A stretch of DNA of 64,000 bases from NCBI GenBank assembly GCA_963755635.1, contig CAVWKS010000007.1:89195-153194 (forward strand), given 5' to 3'. Below, piece by piece: positions 43,760 to 50,517 of this stretch (positions within the stretch are counted from its first letter, which is position 1; every line of letters begins with the position of its first letter). The notes under the pieces were generated by a model. The model was given only the letters and a program-made list of their open reading frames with translations, was not told the origin of the DNA and did no database searches. Source of the stretch: AC-32 sp963755635 (lineage in GTDB: Bacteria > Actinomycetota > Thermoleophilia > Gaiellales > Gaiellaceae). The translations under genes and the position numbers were made by a program.

Positions 43760-44196
43760 GAACCGGCCGGATCGAGCGGGAGTGGGGAGCCGAGGCGCTG
43801 CAGCCGACTGTCGGCTGGAAGGTCTGGCGCGTCGAGGACGGTCTGCTCGTGAGCGTGCTCTACGGGAATCCGTGGCCGGTGGACGAGCCGATCCGGGCGA
43901 GTTGCGTCCGGCACGATCACGAAGCGCCGGCCCGCGCCTGCGAGTGCGGCATCCACGCCGGCCGCGACCTCGCGGCCTGGGGCCATTACCTCAACGTGGG
44001 AGCGGAGTCGCGCGTCTTCGGCCGCGCGCTGCTCTGGGGCGCCACGGTCGAGGGCGTCCGCGGCTGGCGCGCCGCGTTCGCGCGGCCCGCAGAGATCTTC
44101 GTGCCTCCCGCGGTGACCGTGGACACCGATGGCCTGAGCGCATACGGCGTTGCCGTCCACACACTCGAGCCCGTCCGAGAGGCCGTGCCCGCATGA
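43756..44196 (+). CDS. Cys/His-rich protein of unknown function, in operon with clpP
   Basis: A 146-residue protein that I cannot assign to a named family. It contains a compact metal-site-like pattern, C50, H53, H55, C62, C64, H67 (ASCVRHDHEAPARACECGIH). This is followed by a beta-rich part, HYLNVGAESRVFGRALLWGA and VRGWRAAFARPAEIFVPP. From memory the pattern CxxxHxAPxxxCxCGIHA followed by a VxGRxxLWGxVxExxxGWRAxxAxP stretch recurs in many actinobacterial proteins without assigned function. It starts at ATG 43756 in the regulator's stop, and its own stop overlaps the clpP ATG. A role as ClpP-linked adaptor or substrate is speculation from this coupling. Confidence 0.6.
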   Translation: MRTGRIEREWGAEALQPTVGWKVWRVEDGLLVSVLYGNPWPVDEPIRASCVRHDHEAPARACECGIHAGRDLAAWGHYLNVGAESRVFGRALLWGATVEGVRGWRAAFARPAEIFVPPAVTVDTDGLSAYGVAVHTLEPVREAVPA

Positions 44197-44780
44197 GCCC
44201 GCTCATCCCGATGGTGATCGAGCAGACCTCGCGCGGAGAGCGCTCGTTCGACATCTACTCGCGTCTGCTCAGCGACCGGATCGTGATGATCGGCTCGCCG
44301 ATCGACGACGAGGTTGCGAACGTGGTCGTGGCGCAGCTGCTCCACCTGGAGTCGGAGGACCCGGACAAGGACATCTCGATCTACGTCAACTCGCCGGGCG
44401 GAGACGTCTACGCGGGCCTGGCGATCTACGACACGCTTACCTTCGTGAAGCCGGACGTGCGCACGACGTGCGTCGGCATCGCGATGTCGATGGGCGCGGT
44501 CCTGCTCGCTGCCGGCACGAAGGGCAAGCGCACCGCACTGCCGAACGCGAAGATCCTGATCCACCAGGTCTGGACGGGCCAGTTCGGCGGCCAGGCGTCC
44601 GACGTCGAGATCCGCGCGCGGGAAGTGCTCGACCTCAAGAGCCGCGTCGAGCAGATCCTGGCCGACCACACCGGCCAGCCGCTCGAGCGAGTCGCCGCGG
44701 ACACCGACCGCGATCACTTCATGAGCGCCCAGGAAGCGCTCGAGTACGGCCTGATCGACGAGGTCATCGAGCACCACTAG
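44193..44780 (+). CDS. clpP: ClpP, ATP-dependent Clp protease proteolytic subunit
   Basis: A 195-residue serine protease subunit that forms tetradecameric barrels capped by ClpC or ClpX. The catalytic triad is visible: Ser in GIAMSMGAVLLAAG, His in AKILIHQVWTGQF and Asp in AADTDRDHFMSAQEAL. IYVNSPGGDVYAGLAIYDTL holds the oxyanion-hole glycines. The N-terminus (VIEQTSRGERSFDIYSRLL) is standard. Only one clpP is in the window; actinobacteria often have clpP1P2 with tig or clpX, and neither is adjacent here. It is coupled by ATGA to the Cys/His-rich gene upstream and followed by tRNA-Thr. Confidence 0.95.
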   Translation: MSPLIPMVIEQTSRGERSFDIYSRLLSDRIVMIGSPIDDEVANVVVAQLLHLESEDPDKDISIYVNSPGGDVYAGLAIYDTLTFVKPDVRTTCVGIAMSMGAVLLAAGTKGKRTALPNAKILIHQVWTGQFGGQASDVEIRAREVLDLKSRVEQILADHTGQPLERVAADTDRDHFMSAQEALEYGLIDEVIEHH

Positions 44781-44799
44781 GCGCTACGCTGGGCTCGGC

Positions 44800-44873
44800 G
44801 CCGGAGTAGCTCAGCTGGTCAGAGCAACGGCTTTGTAAGCCGTGGGTCGTGGGTTCGAATCCCACCTCCGGCT
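44800..44873 (+). tRNA. tRNA-Thr (anticodon TGT)
   Basis: A complete cloverleaf. Acceptor stem GCCGGAG (44800-44806) pairs with CTCCGGC (44866-44872), discriminator T at 44873. D-arm GCTC/GAGC; anticodon stem ACGGC/GCCGT around loop TTTGTAA, anticodon TGT (reads ACA, Thr). T-arm GTGGG TTCGAAT CCCAC. The 3' CCA is not encoded. It lies 19 bases after clpP. Confidence 0.95.
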
Positions 44874-44945
44874 CTCGCTCCAAACCGCACCCCGGCTCGG
44901 CTCGTAGGAACCGACAGACGGTCGATCCGAGCCAAGGAGGGTGGA

Positions 44946-46013
44946 GTGGGAGAGCTTGTCTTGGAACATCGCCGGCGCGCGTTGCTCGTGCTGGCACTCA
45001 TGTTGGGCGTGGCGGTCGTGGCGGTCTCGCCGCTGCGCGCTGCCGAGCGTAACTCGTACACGGTCATTCGGCTGGTCTCGGACCAGCCGGGCGTGGCCCA
45101 GAACACCGACCCGAATCTCGTAAATGCCTGGGGCTTGACCTCCGGGCCGACGACGCCGTGGTGGGTCGCCGACAACGGCACAGACAAGTCGACGCTGTAC
45201 CGCGGCTCCGACGGGCAGCCGCAGGCACTCGTCGTCAACGTCCACAACGCGCCGACCGGAACCGTCTTCAACCCGACGACCGGCTTCGTCCTGCCGACGG
45301 GCGGGAAGGCGCTCTTCCTCTTCGACACCGAGGAAGGGAAGGTGCTCGGCTGGAACCAGGCGCAGGGCACGAATGCGGTCGTCGTGGCCGACCTCGCTGA
45401 CGGGGCGATCTACAAGGGTCTCGCGATTGCGGACACCACCGCGGGCCCACGGCTCTACGCGACGGACTTCCACAACGCGCGCGTGGATGTCTTCGACGGC
45501 AGCTTCGGCCTCGTGCCCGACAGCGGCTTCGTCGATCCGTCGCTGCCGAGCGGCTACGCGCCGTTCGGGATCCAGACGATCGGTGACCGCGTGTTCGTCA
45601 CGTATGCGAAGCAGGACGCGGACGCCGAGGACGAGGTGGCCGGCCAGGGCAAGGGCTTCGTCGATGCCTACGACACGGCGGGGAACCTGCTCGGTCGCGT
45701 CGCCCAGCACGGCCAGCTGAACGCGCCGTGGGGGCTCGCACTCGCGCCGTCGACGTTCGGGCGCTTCGCGGGCGACCTGCTCGTGGGCAACTTCGGCGAC
45801 GGCCAGATCAACGCGTACGCGGAGCTCGGCAACGGCCAGTTCGAGCACCGCGGCGAGCTGCGCGACGCGAGCGGCAAGTCGCTGACGATCGACGGCCTGT
45901 GGGCACTGCAGTTCGGCAAGGGCGGCAACAACGGCCCGGCCGGCACGCTCTTCTTCACGGCCGGCCCGGACGGCGAGCAGCACGGCCTGTTCGGCCAGAT
46001 CGCGAGCGGCTGA
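44946..46013 (+). CDS. Secreted TIGR03118-family beta-propeller-like protein
   Basis: A 355-residue exported protein. The N-terminus ALLVLALMLGVAVVAVSPL then AAERNSY is a signal peptide. The conserved family start DPNLVNAWGLTSGPTTPWWV and the repeated GYAPFGIQTIGDRVFVTYA, GFVDAYDTAGNLLGRVAQH and LNAPWGLALAPSTFGRFAGD segments are those of TIGR03118 proteins, which look like propellers of NHL/SMP-30 type. Function is unknown. GTG 44946 has a strong AAGGAGG five bases before it. The last residues (GPDGEQHGLFGQIASG) are the family end, so it is complete. Confidence 0.85.
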   Translation: MGELVLEHRRRALLVLALMLGVAVVAVSPLRAAERNSYTVIRLVSDQPGVAQNTDPNLVNAWGLTSGPTTPWWVADNGTDKSTLYRGSDGQPQALVVNVHNAPTGTVFNPTTGFVLPTGGKALFLFDTEEGKVLGWNQAQGTNAVVVADLADGAIYKGLAIADTTAGPRLYATDFHNARVDVFDGSFGLVPDSGFVDPSLPSGYAPFGIQTIGDRVFVTYAKQDADAEDEVAGQGKGFVDAYDTAGNLLGRVAQHGQLNAPWGLALAPSTFGRFAGDLLVGNFGDGQINAYAELGNGQFEHRGELRDASGKSLTIDGLWALQFGKGGNNGPAGTLFFTAGPDGEQHGLFGQIASG

Positions 46014-46020
46014 GCCTGGC

Positions 46021-47280
46021 CTACGACTTGCGGGCGAGCTCCTGGATCAGGTCACCCGACCAGACCGTTCCAGGACTCGCCCGCAGGCGCGCCGACGCCT
46101 CGCGCAACCGCGGGTCGGCCGCGTCCAGCAGCCGAGCGATCGCCTCGTGCAGCTGCGTGTCCTCGAACTCGTAGGTCGGTAGCCGCTCCCCGAAGCCGCA
46201 CTCGGCGACGCGCTGCGCGTTGTCATATTGATCCCAGAAAAGCGGTAGCACGACCATCGGCTTGCCGAAGTGGACCGACTCGGTGACGGTGTTGTTGCCG
46301 CCGTGCGTGATCACGAGGTCGACGTGCGGCAGGATCGCCGGCTGCGGCAGGAACTCGGCGCCGGTCATGTTCGGCGCAAGCTCGATGAGCGCGTGCTGCG
46401 GGCCCTTGCTGACGAGGTAGCGGTGCGGCGTCTCGGCCAGCGCGGCGACGAGGCGGTTCATCAGTTCGACGTCCGCCGAGCCGAGGCTGCCGAGCGAGAC
46501 GTAGATCAGCGCGCTGTCGCCCGGCGGCGGCTTCCAGCCCTCCTGGGCCGAACGAACGCAGGACTCGAGCTGCCGCCACTTCGGCCCGAGCGGGCGCGCG
46601 CGCTCGTAGTCGAGCTCGGCGGGATAGAGGTAGAGGTCGAGGAAGGGCGACTCGTGGATGAACTCGAGCTCCGGCAGCGGCGGCGCGCCGCGCTCCTCGC
46701 AGAACGCCGAGAACTCGCGCCACAACGGCTCGTGCAGCTCGCGGTAGCGCGCGCGGAACTCGTCCCAGCCCGTTGGATCGCCGGTCGGGTAGCCGGAGAA
46801 CGGAGGCGGCAGCTCCGGGTCCTTTAGCTCGAGCGGGTTGCAGGAGACGATCCGAACCCAGGGCCGGCCGCTCGTGAGCACTGCGGGGAATCCGACGACG
46901 TTGTCCTGCACGATCACGTCCGGCTCGAGCTCGCCGAAGATCTCGCGCAGCCGCTCGTCAACGTAACGCGCGCCGTCGACCAGCTCCTGCCAGACCGGCA
47001 GGATGAACGTCTCGAGCTGGTCGATCGTCGGCTTGCGGAACTCCGGCGCCGTGTCGCGGACGAAGTCCTTCCAGAACTGGCCCGGCGCCTCCTCTGCCTC
47101 GGGCGCCGGCTTCAGCCGCATCAGCGCTTCCTCGAAGCCCTGCGCCTCGAGCGTGCCCGCGAACGACTCCTCCACGACGAAGACCACGCGATGCCCGCGC
47201 TCCAGCAGGACCCGCCCGATCCCGACGCAGTTGTTCGTCGGCCCGAACGCGCCCTCGGGAAAGAAGACGACGGTGCTCAA
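46021..47280 (-). CDS. GT1-family (MGT-like) glycosyltransferase
   Basis: A 419-residue UDP-sugar-dependent GT-B enzyme of the type acting on lipids, sterols or macrolides. Acceptor domain: FFPEGAFGPTNNCVGIGRVL and DVIVQDNVVGFPAVL. Donor domain: LIYVSLGSLGSADVELMNRL and the signature DLVITHGGNNTVTESVHFGK then LFWDQYDNAQRVAECGFG (family HGG...E...P...DQ). The substrate is unknown. It is downstream of, and overlaps by four bases, the PLP-enzyme gene on the same strand, and its 3' end faces the propeller gene seven bases away. Confidence 0.85.
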   Translation of the reverse strand: MSTVVFFPEGAFGPTNNCVGIGRVLLERGHRVVFVVEESFAGTLEAQGFEEALMRLKPAPEAEEAPGQFWKDFVRDTAPEFRKPTIDQLETFILPVWQELVDGARYVDERLREIFGELEPDVIVQDNVVGFPAVLTSGRPWVRIVSCNPLELKDPELPPPFSGYPTGDPTGWDEFRARYRELHEPLWREFSAFCEERGAPPLPELEFIHESPFLDLYLYPAELDYERARPLGPKWRQLESCVRSAQEGWKPPPGDSALIYVSLGSLGSADVELMNRLVAALAETPHRYLVSKGPQHALIELAPNMTGAEFLPQPAILPHVDLVITHGGNNTVTESVHFGKPMVVLPLFWDQYDNAQRVAECGFGERLPTYEFEDTQLHEAIARLLDAADPRLREASARLRASPGTVWSGDLIQELARKS

Positions 47281-48224
47281 GCGAGCGCTTGCTCGAGGTC
47301 GGCCCAGAGCTCGTCCGGATCCTCGAGCCCGACGCTGAGCCGCAACAAGCCCGGCGGCACGCGGTCGCCCTCCCAGCGTGCACGGCTCTCGAGCAGCGAC
47401 TCAGTGCCGCCGAGGCTCGTCGCGTTCGTGATCACGCGCAGCGAGGACTCCACCTTGCGGGGATCCTCCACGTCGAACGAGAGCAGGCCGCCGAAGCCGG
47501 GGTAGCGCACCACCGACACCGCCGGATGCGCGCGCAGCCGCTCGGCGAGCTCCTGGGCGGTCGCCGTGATCCGTTCCATCCGCACGCGCAACGTCTTGAG
47601 GCTGCGCAGCAACAACCAGCACGGGTCCGGCGCGGCCACGATCCCGGTTCGCCCACGGAACGCGCGTAGGCGCTCAGCGTCCCCGCCAGAGCCGCACACG
47701 ACCGCGCCGAGGAGAACGTCCGAGTGACCGCCGAGGTACTTGGTCGCGCTGTGGACGACGAAGTCCGCGCCGTGCTCGAGCGGGCGCAGGTAGACGGGTG
47801 TCGCGGCGGTCGAGTCGACGACGACGCGCGCCGGGTGCGCGGCCGCCGCCTCGAAGTCGGGCATCGTCAGGAACGGATTCGAGGGCGCCTCGAGCCAGAC
47901 GAGGTCGACGCCGTCGGGCGGCGCGCCGGTCTGGTCGAACTCCACGTGTCGCACGCCCCAGCGCTCGAGTGCCTCGAAGAGCAGCGATGTGCCGTAGTAG
48001 CCGCCCAGCGTCAGCGCGATCGTCTGCCCCGGCTCGAGCAGCCCGAGGACGAGGGCCGTGATCGCCCCGGAGCCGGACGGGAAGAGCAGCGCCTCGCCGC
48101 CTTCGAGCTCGCCCAGCGCGCGCTCGGCCGCGACGCCGGTCGGATGCGCGTAGCGCTGGTAGTAGAAGTCGCCCGGCTCGCCGTCACGGTACGGCCAGAT
48201 CGTCGATCGGTCGAGCGGCTCCAC
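47277..48224 (-). CDS. Cys/Met-metabolism PLP-dependent enzyme (cystathionine synthase/lyase-like)
   Basis: A 315-residue fold-type I PLP enzyme, shorter than the usual 380-400. PLP-binding lysine is in VVHSATKYLGGHSDVLLGAV. LFPSGSGAITALVLGLLEPG, LVWLEAPSNPFLTM and VVVDSTAATPVYLRPLEHGA are the cofactor-contact regions, and the C-terminal LGGTESLLESRARWEGDRVP, LLRLSVGLEDPDELWADL is typical of cystathionine gamma-synthase/lyase relatives. About 60-70 residues of the usual N-terminal arm are missing, although FYYQRYAHPTG is present. Start GTG 48224. The precise reaction (gamma-synthase, gamma-lyase or sulfhydrylase) is not decided by sequence. Confidence 0.8.
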   Translation of the reverse strand: MEPLDRSTIWPYRDGEPGDFYYQRYAHPTGVAAERALGELEGGEALLFPSGSGAITALVLGLLEPGQTIALTLGGYYGTSLLFEALERWGVRHVEFDQTGAPPDGVDLVWLEAPSNPFLTMPDFEAAAAHPARVVVDSTAATPVYLRPLEHGADFVVHSATKYLGGHSDVLLGAVVCGSGGDAERLRAFRGRTGIVAAPDPCWLLLRSLKTLRVRMERITATAQELAERLRAHPAVSVVRYPGFGGLLSFDVEDPRKVESSLRVITNATSLGGTESLLESRARWEGDRVPPGLLRLSVGLEDPDELWADLEQALA

Positions 48225-48233
48225 TGCGCAACT

Positions 48234-49049
48234 CTAGGAGAGTTTGGCGGAACCCCGCTCGTCATCGGCCCGAGGGCACAGACTCGCCACGTTCAGGGTG
48301 AACAGGTACGTCTTCGTGACCGTGCGGCCGCCGATGCGCGCGCGGATCCGGCGGTAGAGCTCGAGCCGCTGCTCCACGGACATCGAGCGGTGGCCGGAGT
48401 ACGTGTCGAGCACGGCGATGTACTCGTCCGCGGTGTACGGCGCATCCCAGAGGTAGCGGCGAACGGCGACGTTGCGGAAGCGCTCGCTCGCGTCGATCTC
48501 CTCACCAAGGTCGGGCACCTCGTCCGGCCTCGGCGGCGGGCGGTTGTCCGGGTCCGGGGCCGCCGCGTCATAGTCGGCCTGCACCTCCACCCAGAACGGG
48601 TCGCCGCCTTCGGGCAGGACGTGCCTCGTCTCGACGATTGCGAGCGAGCCGCCCTCGCGGAGCAGGCGCGCCGACTTCTCGTAGCGCACCTCGGGATCGA
48701 TCCAGTGGAAGGCCGTGAAGGCCACTACGGCGTCGAACCGTCCGTCTGCCTCCCAGGCCTCGAAGGGAACGTTGACGATCTCGACCTCCGGGAACGCGGC
48801 GAGGTTGCGGCTGGCAAGGGCGGCCAGCCCCTCGCCGAGCTCGACGCCGACGACGCGCAGGCCGCGTTCCGCGAGCGCCACCGTCGCCTTGCCGGTTCCG
48901 GGCCCGAGCTCGAGCACGCGTGAACCGGCTTGCAAGCCCGCGAGCGCGACGAGGTCGTCGAAGAGCTCATCCGGATAGGACGGCCGCGCGCTGTCGTACA
49001 GCTCGGGCGACTCCTCGAAGGTCTCCCGCAGCCGGTGCCGCTCGGCCAT
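48234..49049 (-). CDS. Class I SAM-dependent methyltransferase
   Basis: A 271-residue Methyltransferase_11/25-type protein: ESPELYDSARPSYPDELFDD at the start, motif I RVLELGPGTGKATVALAERG, motif II VVGVELGEGLAALASRN, and FDAVVAFTAFHWIDPEVRYE (the FHWID motif common in this subfamily). The C-terminal part WDAPYTADEYIAVLDTYSGH is characteristic of small-molecule methyltransferases. Substrate unknown. It lies nine bases upstream of the PLP gene and nine bases downstream of the diguanylate cyclase, all on the minus strand. Confidence 0.82.
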   Translation of the reverse strand: MAERHRLRETFEESPELYDSARPSYPDELFDDLVALAGLQAGSRVLELGPGTGKATVALAERGLRVVGVELGEGLAALASRNLAAFPEVEIVNVPFEAWEADGRFDAVVAFTAFHWIDPEVRYEKSARLLREGGSLAIVETRHVLPEGGDPFWVEVQADYDAAAPDPDNRPPPRPDEVPDLGEEIDASERFRNVAVRRYLWDAPYTADEYIAVLDTYSGHRSMSVEQRLELYRRIRARIGGRTVTKTYLFTLNVASLCPRADDERGSAKLS

Positions 49050-49058
49050 GCGGCGACT

Positions 49059-50468
49059 CTAGTCGGGCTTCTGCTTCGACGCCGGACGCCGCCGGCGCTC
49101 GGACGGCCGGGCAGGAGCGCGTCTCCGGCGTTCGAGCTCGGGTGCGACGCGGTTCTTGCCGGTCCGCTTGGCGTCGTAGAGCGCCTGGTCGGCGGCCGCG
49201 ATCAGCTGCTCGCCGGAAGCCGCCAGCTCCCCCTTGACCGCGGCGCCGAAGCTCGCCGTCACCGAGAGCAGGCTTCCGTCCGGCAGCTCGACCTGCTGAC
49301 TGGCCAGAGCGGTCCGAAGCCGCTCGGCCAGGCCGACGGCTCCGGCCAGGTCGGTCTCCGGGACGACGACGGCGAACTCCTCGCCGCCGTAGCGGGCGGC
49401 CAGGTCGACCTGGCGCACGCTCTCCGAGACCACACGGCCGACACGGCGCAGAACCTCGTCACCGACCTGGTGACCGTGCCGGTCGTTCACGGCCTTGAAG
49501 TCGTCGATGTCGAACAGGACCAGCCCGAGCGGGTCGCCGACGCGCTCGGAGCGGCGCCATTCGAGCGCGAGCTCCTCGTCGAAGGCCCAGCGGTTCGCGA
49601 GGCCGGTCAGGGAATCGGTCTTGGCCTGGGACGCAACCCGTCGGAAGTCGCCGAGACTGCGCAGGATCGGGCTGCCGAAGAGCAGTCCTACGAGCACGAG
49701 CAGCGCGAACGATCCGAACGCCGCGTAGAGAACCCGGTGCTGATACGGCCGCACCGAAGCCGTGATCGCCGCGTTCGGTCGGAGGGCGACCAGTTTCGTG
49801 CGGGGCGCGTTCGGGATCGGCACAAGAACGCCGCGGTAGCGTGTGCCGCCGAGCTCGACGGTCTTGCCCGCGATATGGATCCTTTGACCGCCGCCGATGA
49901 CCCTGCCGGCGCGGACGAACAGCAGCCTGTCTCCTCTCGAGTGCTGTGAGGCCTTGAGCAGGCGCTCGAGCAGCCTTTCGTCGAACGGGACGGCGGTGAT
50001 GACCCGCCCGACCCGCTTGCCGTTGAGGACGAGCGAGACCGAGCGAGTGAGCGCGACGGCGGGCAGCTTTCCGGCGACGTGCGTCCTCCCGACGTAGATC
50101 GCGGTATTGCGATTCCGGCGGGCGAAGCGAGCAATCGTGGCCCTGTCGTCCGTCAGCATCGCGCGCTGTAGCACCGGCGAGCCGGAGAGGTCTGCCGCGC
50201 GGGTCGACGCGTCATCGTTGACCCCGCGCAGCTCGTCACCCGCGTACTGGAGCTGGGCGGTCAGCGCCGCGTCCGCGCGCGCCTTCTGGTTGCGCAGCGC
50301 GTTCGCGTCGAGGATCCGCACGGTTGCGACGACGGGGATTCCTGCCACGACGAGCAACCCTGCGAGCAGCTGGAGCCCCGACCTGCGGGTGAGGCCAGAT
50401 CTCTCCTTCCTCGGCGAAGGAGCGGTGCGTTCGCCAGCAGGGGTAGCTGCTGAAGCCGCAGAGCTCAT
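49059..50468 (-). CDS. Membrane-bound diguanylate cyclase with extracytoplasmic sensor
   Basis: A 469-residue c-di-GMP synthase. One helix near residues 31-50 (GLQLLAGLLVVAGIPVVAT) and a second near 231-252 (LYAAFGSFALLVLVGLLFGS) bracket a sensor region of about 180 residues of Cache/CHASE-like size (DERLLERLLKASQHSRGDRL, YRGVLVPIPNAPRTKLVAL). The GGDEF domain has ARYGGEEFAVVVPE at 361-365, the metal/nucleotide segment LVLFDIDDFKAVNDRHGHQV, and the inhibitory I-site RQVD five residues before GGEEF, so product inhibition is expected. Arg/Lys-rich tail. It is downstream of the polyproline LamG gene, 50 bases away, so the two may be linked in surface adhesion control. Confidence 0.88.
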   Translation of the reverse strand: MSSAASAATPAGERTAPSPRKERSGLTRRSGLQLLAGLLVVAGIPVVATVRILDANALRNQKARADAALTAQLQYAGDELRGVNDDASTRAADLSGSPVLQRAMLTDDRATIARFARRNRNTAIYVGRTHVAGKLPAVALTRSVSLVLNGKRVGRVITAVPFDERLLERLLKASQHSRGDRLLFVRAGRVIGGGQRIHIAGKTVELGGTRYRGVLVPIPNAPRTKLVALRPNAAITASVRPYQHRVLYAAFGSFALLVLVGLLFGSPILRSLGDFRRVASQAKTDSLTGLANRWAFDEELALEWRRSERVGDPLGLVLFDIDDFKAVNDRHGHQVGDEVLRRVGRVVSESVRQVDLAARYGGEEFAVVVPETDLAGAVGLAERLRTALASQQVELPDGSLLSVTASFGAAVKGELAASGEQLIAAADQALYDAKRTGKNRVAPELERRRRAPARPSERRRRPASKQKPD

Positions 50469-50517
50469 GGCGGGAATATCGGCGTCCGCGGGGGGCCGCT
50501 TGAATCCCGGTTGAGGG

